Below, one piece after another: positions 48,703-60,499 of a stretch of 64,000 bases of DNA (its first letter is position 1; every line of letters begins with the position of its first letter). The position numbers and the translations under genes were made by a program. A model generated the notes under the pieces. It did no database searches, had not been told where the DNA came from, and worked only from the letters and a program-made list of their open reading frames with translations. This DNA comes from Nymphaea colorata. Lineage: Eukaryota; Streptophyta; Magnoliopsida; Nymphaeales; Nymphaeaceae. The stretch lies in the NCBI RefSeq assembly GCF_008831285.2, contig NC_045138.2, forward strand, positions 31,281,934 to 31,345,933. Direction: 5' to 3'.

Positions 48703-50196
48703 TTAGGTATATATATATATATACACACGACCAACTCGAAAAGAGAACACTGGAGAATAAGAAAGACTGGGATCTGGATCTGAGCTAGATTCAATCCATG
48801 TAATCGAATTTGAAATTCAAATGAGAATCTGAACATTCGAAAACAGAAGCAGCAAACAGACAAAAGCTACTCGTTCAAAAACTTATAACTTTATGTATTA
48901 ATTGAACACCACTCTGCGAAAAGGAACCATCTGCATAGGAATCCATGTATAAAAAGCCAATTGTACTGAAACCTAACACCTTTTATAGCGGTATTTAAGT
49001 TTTATAAAATTTGATATTAAGATCAACTCTTCAGACAGTGGATCTAGTTTTGCATCTTATGTCTAGAAGAATACATGATATAATTGGATTTCAATATGAA
49101 TTTCCAAATCCAACAAGGTTGCCCAGGACAATTAATTTGCTTCCAATTTTACGGCCATTAACAACTGTGTCAAAGGACATTCATATCTTTAATTAGTATT
49201 AAGAAGCATGTGGTTAATTTATATATCCAAATATTATAGCATAATTTACTAATTGACATTTTTCAAGTTTAATCAACTTCAATTTATCATATGATACAAA
49301 AATGTCAGTAATTGGTAACTTGGTATTCTCCAGACAGATCTATCTCTGTCGTCTCTTTACATAAAAGTAGCATAAAAATGTCACTTTGACGTCAAAATTG
49401 AATCGTTTGATTGCACAAGTAGCATTGCAAACTAAAATTTCCATACTGTTGATTCTTGAACTTGAAAAACTTTATATATTGTTCGGCTTAACATCACGAA
49501 GGACGAGAAAGAAACCAACTTCTCTACATGGCTATTGAATGAAATTAAATTGTTTATCTGACCGATATATGAGGATTCAAGGGCCTATTCTTAGCAAGTA
49601 CACAGATCGACTTGCAAAGAATATTCAGAAAATCCATCGGTTAACTCAGAAGCCAGTAGAGCTTGCAGAGACTGTTCATGCCGGGGGCAGTACTTTCAAG
49701 CAAAACAGAACGCTGATATGCTTTTCCTTTTGTCGAATACGCAGATATATTGATTAGTTCAGGATTTGTATAACATATAATTTTATCAAAAGATTAAAAG
49801 ATCAGCCTCAACTTGGTAGAAAAGTGAATTTCTCGATGGTTTCCTAACTTGAACACTGTCCTAGATTTAACCTGTTCCTTCCACTGCATCTATCTTTCTA
49901 TCCCGGCCCATCTCTCTCTCTCTACAGACTCCCCAAGTTCTTTCTTCCTCCCCCAACTTTTCTTCTTCTTCTTTTCCAACCCTTTGGTAGACCCTCCTTT
50001 CAAGTTGAAGAACAGTTAAAACAAAGATAAAGGAAATTTGCATGGAAAGTCGAAAACATAAGACGGATACAAGTTTACTGCTACTGTGAGAGAGACAGAG
50101 AAAGAGAGAGTGTGTTACCTCAAGCGACAGGAACGATTGGAGGGGACGGAGGTAAACTATGCTCACATAAACACGCTTCTTGTGTCTTCTCTGTCG

Positions 50197-50204
50197 ATTT
50201 ATAC
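50197..50204 (-). promoter_or_regulatory. Possible TATA box of the coiled-coil gene
   Basis: The minus strand reads GGTATAAATC here, about 80 bp above a plausible splice donor of a leader exon and next to GA/CT-rich sequence. It is the best TATA-like element upstream of the first coding exon, but it lies 3.8 kb from the ATG and depends on the proposed leader intron. Confidence 0.4.
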
Positions 50205-50746
50205 CATCGGTTGCGAGAGAGAGAGGGGGAGAGATCAGAACGGTGACGATGATACTCATAAAACAATGGATTCCGAAACTTTGAATAAGAGGGAGACGAA
50301 AATGATGATGAGGTAGCAGACAAAATTTTGAACGGAAGAGAAAGCGATCGGAAGATCACCAAGGTTGAGCAGATGAAACCGAATGTCAAATCACATACCA
50401 TCGAAGGGATCTAATTAAATTCTCCACCGTCGCAATTTTTTACGATCACTGACGTCACTATGCGCATCAATGATGAATGTTGGTAGGCCCCCATCACATG
50501 CTCTCAATGTAAAACTTTCTGAGTGAGTGGAAAGTAAATTTTTTTTACGGCCTCGGATCTCATATGTGAAAGATCAACAGAAGCACATATAGTTGGTTCA
50601 GCTTATCAAGATTTGTGAAGAACATGTTAAAAACATGTTGGCGATGAGGCCAATAATTAAGATGCACCACAGCTGCATGTCCATGATTGAATGATTCTTG
50701 TGAAATGCAGACTTCCATGCATGTTAGGTGCAGGTTTATCCCAGCA

Positions 50747-50838
50747 ACAAAACTTCCTTTTAGACATTAAATTAAACTAGTCGCTATTTCGTACAAAACT
50801 TCCTTTTAGACATTAAATTAAACTAGTCGCTATTTCGT
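50747..50838. repeat. Exact 46-bp tandem duplication
   Basis: Bases 50747-50792 are repeated at 50793-50838 without a difference, as far as I can read (for example ACATTAAATTAAACTAGTCG at the same offset in each). The perfect identity points to a recent event. Confidence 0.9.
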
Positions 50839-51260
50839 TGAGGGCACTCCCCATATATTTGAGGAGCATTTTATATAAATTATAGACACAAATAATGTTT
50901 GAGAGTTTTAAACTATGAGGTTTTTCTTGATTATAATACGGCAAATTTGAAAAAAAGAAAAAAATACGATAAACTTTTTAAATTCTTTAAAAATTAAAAA
51001 TAAAAAAAATAAAAAAAAAGTGAGAAATTAATAATACAAACATCATAAGATAAGTAGATTTACAATAAATAAAGAATAAAAAAAAACTGTTTGACGTTAA
51101 AAAAACTGAAAAAGGTGAAAAAACATGAAAAAGTGTTAAAAATGGGTTAAAACGTTTTTTTTTTTGTTTTTAATGTTTTTTTTTCAAAAACGTATTTTTA
51201 ATTAAATTTTGCCGGCACATACGCACATGTATCTTCGCTCCTCAATTAAATTGTTTCAAT

Positions 51261-51530
51261 CAGTAGCCAAGCGAGGAAATTTTGGAAGAGTGGTGCTAAA
51301 AATAAGAAAAAAAACTTAAAACCCTTCAAATACACAATCGAATTATTGAAGGGCAATTGCCCACACAAACCCACAACCAGTGGCTAAATGAGAAAATATT
51401 GGTTGAAGGGTGCTAATTCAAAAAAAAAAAAAAAAAAAACACCTTAAACCCTTCAAATACACAATTGAATTATTGAGGGGCAGCCTGGTGACCAATTGCC
51501 CACACAAGCCCACATGGCTTTGCCACCGGT
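51261..51530. mobile_element. Duplicated hAT-like remnant of the TTGCCCACAC family
   Basis: CAGTAGCCAAGCGAG at 51261 and CAGTGGCTAAATGAG at 51378 open two units about 117 bp apart. Both units contain AAACCCTTCAAATACACAAT and GCCCACACAARCCCACA. The right end reads GGCTTTGCCACCG, the inverse of the CAGTGGC-type left end. No clear target duplication was found. Confidence 0.5.
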
Positions 51531-52663
51531 CGTAACAATCAAACTTTGACATGGTTTGGAGCCGCATAAATCACATTTTGTACGGCAACTAGAGAATTTT
51601 AAAAAAGAAAACCTGAGACTCATTTGCTCTCAATGGGGGAATTGATCAAGAAATGAAAGAATATTGCATGTGCAATCAAAATTCTGTTCTATAATACCGC
51701 CAGAAGTGAGTGGATTCTGCCAGCTCCTGACGAACTAGCTAAGCCGTAAAATATCAAAGATATAAAATGCACACAACTTGGAGACAAGCGCGTCAGTTCA
51801 ACAGGAAGGCGACGACAACTTTGAACGTTGGCAATATGTATGTATTCCACCACAAGTGGATCCCAGCTAGTTGCTGCTTTTTAAAAGGTGGCCGGCCGAT
51901 CACCGTGACCGGCCATCGGCCATCAATAGCAGGCGACAAGGACAAGACATCGGGAGATTAGCAAGAGAGGGGGAGAGAAAAGACGTAATCTATCATAGGT
52001 GGAGTAGTTAGAATTAAGAAGAAGACAGGCGGTCAGCCGCCGTGTGCCTGGTATCTTAGCACACCGGAAAGATTAGAATCGTTGAATTTCTTCTAAGTTC
52101 TGATATCGTGCACGCAAGAAAAAGATGGCAGGAACTCAAATTGTATTTGAACAATAGCTAGCGCTTGGATTTAAACTAATATCTGGTCTAGGGGCGGAGC
52201 TGCTTATATATATATATATATATATATAGCGGATAAGGGGCCTCTGAAAAACTTATATCTGAATACATATAAAAACTGTTTCCTTAGCTTCCCTTCAATT
52301 AAAGAATTATATACAAGTGTAAGTGTCGCTTCACACTTAAATTTCTGGGTCCCTACTGAGTTGATCTGTCTCATGTTCTTTAAGTCGTTCTGGACAAGAG
52401 AAGTTACCCACAGGACATGGCAGGATCCACAAGCACATTCTTCCGTTACCATAAATTTGAAGGGAAAGGCACTCCTAGAGTGGGGTTGAACTGTCCCTTT
52501 TTTTTTTTTACCCAAAAAAAAAAACTCTTTGACATTAAGGAAAGGCAAAGTAAAATGATTTTGTATACCATGTTCATACCGAATAAGTTAGATGTTAGGC
52601 TTCTGACACGACATTATGTGTTATAAGTTGGGAATGACAAAAACACCCTTGATGGCATGTGAT

Positions 52664-53276
52664 TAGGGATGAACAAGAGCTGAGTCGAGTCCAAGTTCAG
52701 TTAGCTCGAGCTCGGCTTGACTAATGAAACTTCAAGCTTGACTTGGCTCGAGCTCGAAAATAGCTCGACGGAAGTAGCTCGAGCTCAAGCTCGACAGTTA
52801 CGTGTTGAGCTCGAGTTCGACTCGATTAAGGCTCGACAAACTCGTTTGAATAGAATTGATATTCATCGTTACGTGTTGAGCTCGAATTCGACTCGATTAA
52901 GACTCAACAAGCTCTTTTGAATACAATTGATATTCATTGTTACTTGTTGAACTCGAGATTCACTCGATTAAGGCTCGACAAACTCGTTTGATAGAATTGA
53001 TAATCATCGTTACGTGTTGAGCTCGACCTCGACTCGATTAAGGCTCGACAAACTCGTAAACTCGTTTGAATATATCGACTTCATTAAGGCTCGACAAACT
53101 CGATTAACCCTCGAGATCGACTCGGCACTTACGTGTTGAGCTCGAACTCAACTCGATTATTTGAACGAGTCGATTCATGAACTCAAGCTTGACTCGTTAA
53201 GCAAATGACTCGGCTCGAACTTGTTCATGAACCGAACTTTAACCAGTCGAGTATCTGGACTCGTTGTTCATCCCTG
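52664..53276 (+). mobile_element. MITE-like unit of the GAGCTCGA family, 613 bp, with an internal minisatellite
   Basis: The left end TAGGGATGAACAA and right end TTGTTCATCCCTG are inverted and nearly perfect over 12 bp. The flanking octamers do not match well (about 4/8), unlike the family members at 23735 and 32178, so the target duplication is lost or the borders shifted. The interior holds a 70-71-bp tandem array. The frame at 52717-52920 is repeat translation. Confidence 0.55.
52796..53100 (+). repeat. Minisatellite, 70-71-bp unit, about four copies
   Basis: TTACGTGTTGAGCTCGA or a variant begins near 52798, 52868, 52939 and 53009. Each copy continues with ACTCGATTAAGGCTCGACAA, ACTCGTTTGA and AATTGATATTCATCG. 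The last copy is cut short and duplicated in part. The reverse complement of the same unit occurs inside the MITE at 23735-24122. Confidence 0.85.
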
Positions 53277-54988
53277 CAAATAAAACACGATTCTCTTGGT
53301 TGTGCTGCTGATAATTTAACGGTAGTTAAATGCGCTCACAGTAGACACTTTCTCACCTGCACCAAAAAAGAAAAAAAATTGAAGGCAATATAGCAATTAG
53401 CAAGAAACTTTGTTCAACCAAATTGTTTGAGAAAGTCTCACTCTTCAACGACTTGGGATAGAGACCAGAGAGGTTTGACAATTGTCTAAGAGCATCTTAT
53501 TTTCTAAAGATGCGTTTATGATTCGAAAGCAATTGACAGATTCATTTTCATTTAAATTTGATTGACAAGTCCACAAAGACATTTTTCTAGTAATTCCCTC
53601 CTCAAGCTTTACTTTAACTATTATTAGCAGCATACCTAACGTCATGACTTCATGTCATAATTGGTAAGAGCTGACCTATCATTCTTAACTCATTTGCTTA
53701 ATATGCTAAAAGGCACCTACAAACGCAGTGATCAAAGAAAACATCTTTATTTGAGATATCATAATGAAATAATATCTAAGCTTCTAATTAATATCAACTT
53801 AACCTAATTATAAAGTGAAATAACTAAAAGACCCTCCAACTAAGATTTCTTCTTTGTATTATTGGCCTTTCTTGTTTTTTTCTATCTGTTCGACTTCTAA
53901 TGTCTTGTAGTAAGTCAGCAACTTTTCTGCTTCAATTGATAATATCTCTTTTCTCGTGTGACAGCCTTTAACTATTTTTGTAATTTTAGTAATTTTACGC
54001 ACGCAAAAGTACTTTCACCAAACTAAGACCATTCAAAAAATTATTACTTAGATCAGTGTGTGGTTTACATGTTCGGCGGGTAACACGAGGCCCCTTATTT
54101 GATTGTGTTAGGAGATGGGTGTTTTGGTCATTTTGAAAAAAAAAAAACTCTTTTGGATGCTCTTGGCCAGGTTTTTGAAGCAGCAAGTTTTCCTGGGCTT
54201 TTTGGTAATTTTACAGTTAAACAATCTAAGGTGGCATATTTTTGTTATTAGCAGGGGCAGAGCTACAAATTTTTGATGAAAAGTGCGGAATTAAAATTTT
54301 TAAATTTTAACATAACTCGAAATATCAATTTTCAAATTTTTATATGGAATGTAAAATTTTTATATAACATTGGGCTATGTATGTGATAGGCCGGAGCATC
54401 CGGATCAAGGGGTGGAGGCAGTGTAGATTGTGAGCGGGCAATTGCCCACACAAACCCTACAAAACGTCTTATTATAAATATAGATATTTTTGAGCCATTT
54501 TTGTCATTTATATAAAAGAATTCAGGTGTGTTTTTAAAATTCCCCAAGAAAAAAGGGAAAGGTTTTTGTTAATAATGAAGAATTTACAAAGAAAGATGTA
54601 TAGGTGAATTATTTCTACGTGCATCAATAATTGATAGGGAGAGGTGAACATGGAAACGGTGGCCGGCAGAGTCAGCTCCATGTGAAGGCGATAAAATCAT
54701 CGTACCAGCAGCATCCAACACAGGAGGTCTCGCCATGTGACGTGCGCGATTCAGTGACGTTGATGCTTATTTTTGGCGTTTCCAATCAAACAGGGGGGCT
54801 CAAGTACTGGACGTCGGAGTTCCACGCTGTTAATTCGGATGGAAATGCCCAGAAAAAGTTGTCTCGGGTTAAAATGGTTCATGTAAGAGCTTCAGACCTG
54901 AAGAAGTTATTTATTGTGTACTTCCGGTCCAGTAATTTTTCATAAATGGCCTTTGCTTTTTCTTTTTTTCTTTCTTTCTTTTTTTATA

Positions 54989-55040
54989 CCTTGAGAATGA
55001 TGAGTTTCTAAGGACCTTGAGAATGATGAGTTTCTAAGGA
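54989..55040. repeat. Exact 26-bp tandem duplication
   Basis: CCTTGAGAATGATGAGTTTC and the six following bases occur at 54989-55014 and again at 55015-55040 without a difference. Confidence 0.9.
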
Positions 55041-55141
55041 TGAAGTAGTTAAATTATAAGGAGAAAGCGCAAGAGAGGGAGAGAACATAGAAATAAAGAG
55101 AGGTTTATATGAATAAAAGGAGGATCAAAAGCGGGAGGAAT

Positions 55142-55529
55142 TAGGGATGTTAACCGATTGGATTTGAATCGAATATACCTTTAATTGTATATGTTTTTTT
55201 GGATAGTAATATAGTTAGATTTGAATTCGGATTCAAATGCAAACAAAGAAAAGTCATATCCGAATATGAATATGAAATCCAATTATTAATCCGGCTTATT
55301 TTTATTTTAAAAAATTGGTCAATTTTCAAAACGTAAGGACATTAGGTGTAGGATATTTCTTTAAAAATAAATCTGATCTGAATCCACTTCCAAATCTGAT
55401 AAGATGTTATTTGTTAAACCTGAGTCTCATCTGATTTCTTAATCAAATATTAACTTTTCTTTCATATATTTTTTTTTTCGAAACGGTTTGGTAGATATCC
55501 AATCCATATTGGATATATTGACATTCCTA
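55142..55529. mobile_element. MITE-like unit with TAGGGATG ends
   Basis: The left end TAGGGATGTTAACC and the right end TTGACATTCCTA form an imperfect inverted repeat of the hAT type seen elsewhere in the window. The interior is AT-rich with GGATTTGAATC and GATATCCAATCC. No target duplication is visible, so the borders are uncertain. Confidence 0.45.
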
Positions 55530-56898
55530 TAAATGAAAATAGAAGAAGCTTGGGTTTCATGTTATGTTGTCAAATATTGGGGCAATAGTTATATCAACGC
55601 CAAGAATCCTTATGTTTCCACGGCTTTTCTAGACTGAGCTTTTAATTTACTGCACAATTTTTTTTTGTATTTTTCATCAATTTATTAATTAGTTTTGTAA
55701 TGACAATCCGAATCATATTAATTTCTATTTATCCATTATTTACGTCATATGGGATGCTTTATTTTTTATAATGTTCCTGTTTATTCATTATCTACATCAT
55801 ACGAGACGTTTATTTTCCATAATTTGTTTCGAGGTTCCAGTCTACATGTGTAAATTCCGGTCCATAAAAAATATTCTTCATTTTGCTGCATATAAGTATT
55901 GATATTTGCCTAGCATTTGTTCTTTCGCATCAGTTTTCAAAGAAATAAAACCGGAACTATAATTATTTTCATAGATCATTGTCCAGTAGACACTAATGTC
56001 ACAGGCATCGTTTTACTTGCATAGGGTAAGCACGACATGGCGATATTTGGAATCTCATGTTCGAGCATCTGGTTATTTGCCAACAAATAAAAGAATAATA
56101 TCCTATGTTGATCGTTTCAATTAGGAATTATCTACATTACGTATTCATATTATTCGAATTCAGAATCCAATAAGATTAAAAAAAAAAGTTTATACCATAT
56201 CTGAATCTCAATTTACAACCCAAATCTGATGCAAATTTGATGTTTAATTCACATCTAATTCGGAATTGAATAAGATTAAAGAAAAGTTTATATCATATCC
56301 GAATCTCAATTTACAATCCAAATCTCGGGTTAGACGGAGCAGGGTATTGGGGGCTCGACCTGGCTTGATATATGTGTTGAAAAGTCACATCTTCACAATA
56401 TATATATATATATATATAAACTTTATGACTCTTTGGAAAGCATTTGATATATCGATGTGTGTTTTTAGAGATATTAGAAAAAATGAAATGTTAAGAGTTT
56501 GAAATAAGAGTAGACATCAAATCTAGCGTGATGCCAAGGGGAATGTTAAAAGAAAATAATTAGTATAGGATGCCGTTAGTTCCTCTTCATATCAGCGGCC
56601 ACGAGAGGTACGAAAAGGGCATGCGAAATGAGCGGTTCCATCCCAAATATAATTCTGGATATCTGCATTATGCATTATTTAAGATGAGGGACCAACCTGC
56701 GGGGGGGATGGAGATCGGATTCCTCTTAATTTCCTGTAAATTTTACATCAAGGGAGCATATTTAAGATGCCATTTAACCATCAACCAATGCGATGGATAA
56801 TGACATGGGAGGATAGATGAGCAAGGAATTGAAGCATTTCTCTGGCTTGTTCGAATGTCTTTGATCGGTAGAGCGCCGGATAAAATGCCGGAAATGTG

Positions 56899-57516
56899 CT
56901 ATATTAGGAGCCATGCAGCAGCTGCGATGAAGCTTGCAACAGTTCCAAGCCTGTAACTCGCCGAACCGACTCCCCCGTTGAATTGAGGAGAGACGGGCGA
57001 GCCAGCAGGGGCGTCGGACAGCAGCGGCACGTTCAAATGCATCCGGAACATGCTCGCTTCATCAGAATTCGGCGACAGCCCCAAGATCTCTGCAAAAACA
57101 GGCGACAAGGTTAGGACCCCCTCCTGGAAAAATGGCAGAAGAAAAGGCAGCGGCGGTCGAGGAGGAAGAATCATGCCTGGACAATCCGAGAAGCCATGAG
57201 AGATCCTGCAGACAATGGTAGACGCCATCACCTCGAGAAAATACGGCGTGTAGACCGGCGACGTCTCGTTGCCGGACAGCTGCAGGTACCTGCAGAGGCA
57301 GCGGGGCCAGTAGTCTTTCAGAAAGTTGAGCGAGCCGCAGCAATCCGAGGTGGGCTTGGATCCGGCCAGCATCACGTATTTGCAGGACCTCAAGAGGTCC
57401 ATCGGCATGTTGCAGCGGAATAGCTCTTCCGGCTCCGGACTCTGGGCGGTTGCCGGCGCAACAGCAAGAAGCAGCAGCAGCACCGCCACCGGGAAGGAGG
57501 TGCCCGTGGCTGCCAT
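56899..57516 (-). CDS. GPI-anchored lipid-transfer-like protein with a GC-AG intron
   Basis: Exon 1 is 57516-57177 and exon 2 is 57089-56899, giving 176 residues. The 87-bp intron starts GCATGA and ends TTTTTGCAG, so the donor is GC. Its position and phase match the intron of the three paralogues. Residues 1-24 are a signal peptide (cleavage likely after ATA). The eight cysteines are 35, 45, 59, 60, 73, 75, 103 and 112, with Leu in the CxC. Asn83 is a possible glycosylation site. Exon 2 encodes EILGLSPNSDEA, a short linker and a hydrophobic GPI-type tail (FIAAAAWLLI). The intron has no stop and a length divisible by three, so the unspliced frame is also open (205 residues) and a one-exon reading cannot be excluded. 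Role: probably extracellular lipid binding at the plasma membrane; ligand unknown. Confidence 0.88.
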   Translation of the reverse strand: MAATGTSFPVAVLLLLLAVAPATAQSPEPEELFRCNMPMDLLRSCKYVMLAGSKPTSDCCGSLNFLKDYWPRCLCRYLQLSGNETSPVYTPYFLEVMASTIVCRISHGFSDCPGMILPPRPPLPFLLPFFQEGVLTLSPVFAEILGLSPNSDEASMFRMHLNVPLLSDAPAGSPVSPQFNGGVGSASYRLGTVASFIAAAAWLLI

Positions 57517-57611
57517 CTTCCTTGCTCTGCTCCCTGGTGTTGTGATTTGATTTCCTCTGTAGATCTCTTGCTCCCCGAGGCTCTCCGATCCGATGCATCT
57601 CGGTGGTCTGG

Positions 57612-57620
57612 CTTTTTTGT
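57612..57620 (-). promoter_or_regulatory. TATA-like element of the 57-kb lipid-transfer-like gene
   Basis: The minus strand reads CTACAAAAAAG here, a weak TATA variant about 95 bp upstream of the ATG. The family block GATTTGCTAAAGAAGG lies about 65 bp further upstream (57671-57686). Confidence 0.5.
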
Positions 57621-57699
57621 AGAGGGGAGAAGAGGAGACGGTGTTTCGATGGACAGGCGGTGGCTGCTCCCCTTCTTTAGCAAATCTTAGCTCGGAAAA

Positions 57700-60499
57700 T
57701 TGCCCCTACTTTTCAGATGGAAAATTGAGTTGGGATTTGCTGGTTCGATCTTCGGGGAACCGTTGGACCTTGACCAATGACCGGACCTCTTCTGTAGATA
57801 TCTATGCTTTGGATCAGGGCCTGACGCCTATCGTTGAATTTACATGCTGTTTTTAGGTTCAAGGGTTTGATCCTGGCTACCCAAATCCAGTTCAACCAAT
57901 TCCACGCAAGTTTTTCAAGCGTTACAAGATCTTAGTTAGAAATGGATCATGTCCAGAAATTCTAGTGCATGATTTGGGCATCTAATTCGTTTTCTTCTCA
58001 TCATATAAGTTTGAGTGTTGTTTCGGCTTTCTTGTTGGGTCGCAGGATGAAATACACCTCTGATTTGCTTAACATAAATTCGAGTTGAGTGTTTCGGCTT
58101 TCTTGTTGGGTGGCAGGATGAAATACACCTCTGCTTTACTTAATATAAATTCGAGTGCTTAATCTGTATTTGTTTGTGCAATTATTTGTATGAAAAGTAA
58201 AGCATGCATGCACAGAGTGTTGGAACGTTTAGAAATACTCATATCTGCTGGGGCATTTGTATAGATCTAAGGATAAATTTTTAAAAAATCACCTTAAAAA
58301 ATAAAGAAATTTTAAGAGACACTAGTTACCACGTAACTCCGCCACTGATTAAAGAAGTCACAGAAACTGAATGTACATATCACTCTTTCGAAATGGTTTT
58401 AAAAAAATAACATGATTGCAATAACTTTTTTGGCCTGTAAAATCAAATCTAAGCAATGAGTTTTTTATGATTTTTTTTCATTCTAGGCATAACCTCACAA
58501 CCGGCTAATGTTCATGGATAGCTAAATATTTAAAAGTGCTATTAAAAAGTAACGTAAACCATCTTAAAACACCATAAACCGTTGCCAACGCTCCTATGGC
58601 AGAACACTTTTAGCCGTAAGTATTTTGTCATCTCGTACCATTTGACAGCCGGTTGATTTCAATTCCCCAATATATAAAGAATTGAAATCAGCTGCCGCTG
58701 GTTTTCTGATCACTAAAAAAACATTAAGCATTGTAACCACTGAATTTTCAATCTGGCTTAAAGTTCGTGCTTTGAAGGATAGACCGTAGATAAGTACGTA
58801 TGATGAGTGGAGCCAACTCAGGTCCAACTTGAACTCGAACTCGTTCGTCTAAGCTTGACTTGTTTGATAAATGAGTCCAGCTAGAGCTTGAGCTAAACCT
58901 CATCAAATAAACGAGTCGAGTTCAAGTTACACGAGCTTGTCATGACTCAGTCCGAGCTAATGTTCTAATGTAACTTTGCGTTTGATTAAAAAAGGTATGT
59001 GTTTTTTCTTTTTTAGTTTTTTTCTTCAAAAAGGGTATTTTTTATCATTTTATTCAATTGACTTTACTTTTTTCGTTGTTAATGCGTTTTTAAAAAAAAA
59101 ACACACATTTTTTTTAACTTAATCATTTCTAAAAATATGCCTTTTTAGACCAATTCAAGTCTTAGATATGCCTTTAGATAATCTGTCAAGCTGTCTCCTT
59201 ATCATTCTTCTTTTTTAGCTTAATTATTTTCTATTATCTTCTTGCTTTATAAGTCATACTTCAAATTTTCTTTCTATATACAACAACTCTAGTCACTGAT
59301 TTTACATCACATAATACTAGTCTGCATATCATTCCCTGCTTGTTTGCTTGTTATTTCCCAATTTACTTGTTTCATATATGTCTGTTTTTGAGTTTCTCTA
59401 TATTAATCCTTGCTTAATGGGGCATTGACAGATTCATCCATGATCTATAGGTATTGCAATAAAACCATGCTTAGGTTTTTCTTAAGCATTCCAAGTTAGT
59501 CTCCCAAACAAAATGGTTTTTCTTCTATTGAAATGACACAAGCGATCTGAAAAAGGAACAGGGAGAGGGTGGAAGAGTGAGTTAGAGAGTGGGATAGGTG
59601 TGCTTTCTAAATTACAAAAGTTCATCCCGTTATATCTTAAACTTGCAAATATCCGGAATGGATCTGAAAAGGGTTTTAGTATCATGATTTGGGATGAAAT
59701 GACGAAGAAGCTGGTTATATGCACCATACTATACTCGTGTATGTATACGATTTTTTTGCACCAACAGTAAAATTTTTTGTAAAAACAAATTTCTGTATCT
59801 GATCTATAATTGGTGTCAGATTTAATATATATGCTGCTTTACGACCATACACCAAATATTTTGTTTCTGAGTTTGGATATCTGACTCATCCGCTAAAGAT
59901 CCAAACCCATTTACATACTAGTTAGATGGATCTGAATTCAGCTTTTCACCAAATCCAGTTAAGTCGGATTCAAACGCTGGATTCGACATGACTCAAGTAG
60001 TTATACACCTTATCCCCTCGTCTAATTTCCATGAGAAGCGAGTCTCTTCTAGGGTGAGTTTCGGGTGAGCATGAAGAATATTTCATCTTACCGCTTGGTT
60101 GAGAGCCTCCTTTAAAGTGAACTAGTAAGAACATCCCGTATGTGCTGAATTCAAATTCGATTGTTAACCAGACTGGAACTTAACTTCTTTTCAAGTTTGG
60201 CGGATCAGATTTAGCTGATAATTTGGATATTGGACAACATCTGAACCAATGACGCCTCCTAAAGGGTTATCTTGTTGAAATTAAGACGAAAACCAATTAC
60301 AATGTAAGAAAAAGGAAAGATAGAATGGAAAGAGAGGCACCACTGAGAAAATGGGATCTGAAAAAGAGGATTGGAACAAGTCCTTTGTATTTTTCATTTT
60401 CAAACCATTGAGATTGACAGCAATGAGGACACACATAAAAGAGATGGAGGAACTGAAGATCGCCATGGATGTCTTGGCTCAGCTAGTTCATGCCTGGTC
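57700..60499. other. Intergenic, no gene supported
   Basis: Holds a 71-bp tandem duplication and, near 58805-58965, a degraded stretch of GAGTTCAAGTT/ACTCGAACTCG text related to the GAGCTCGA repeat family but without clear ends. The frames at 58594-58827 and 59482-59727 are unrecognised. Confidence 0.55.
58021..58156. repeat. Tandem duplication, 71-bp unit
   Basis: TTTCGGCTTTCTTGTTGGGT begins at 58021 and again at 58092. Both copies continue GGCAGGATGAAATACACCTC-like text and end ATAAATTCGAGT, with only a few differences. Confidence 0.88.

Larger units (their letters stand above)
46406..50118 (-). other. Probable leader intron of the coiled-coil gene, 3.7 kb, repeat-rich
   Basis: An acceptor (TAACTAGCAG) lies nine bases before the start codon. 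A plausible donor, GAG followed by GTAACA, lies at 50118-50113 just below a TATA element. Inside are (AT)n tracts (46550-46579, 46890-46927, 47938-47998) and a hAT-like repeat near 48490-48702. The frames at 47265-47645, 48062-48298 and 49011-49196 are unrecognised. Without transcript evidence the intron is inference. Confidence 0.4.
50205..52663. other. Intergenic with short duplications, no gene supported
   Basis: AT-rich DNA containing an exact 46-bp tandem duplication, a duplicated hAT-like remnant near 51261-51530, and an (AT)n tract at 52205-52228. Frames such as 51767-51961 and 52204-52548 are not recognisable. Confidence 0.6.
53277..56898. other. Intergenic, no gene supported
   Basis: Contains the short duplications and MITE-like unit listed separately, and near 54252-54460 another fragment with GGGCAATTGCCCACACAAAC. 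The frame at 54631-54945 is somewhat GC-richer than its surroundings but matches nothing I know. The right end (from about 56580) may include the 3' UTR of the next minus-strand gene. Confidence 0.55.

Noticed and set aside
52796-53100. CRISPR-like look of a regularly spaced 70-bp repeat
   Set aside because: The units are contiguous and diverge throughout, with no constant-repeat and variable-spacer structure, and the DNA is plant nuclear. It is a minisatellite inside a MITE-like unit.
54631-54945. 104-residue plus-strand frame, slightly GC-rich
   Set aside because: No family resemblance, no neighbouring exons and no promoter or intron signals that I could support.
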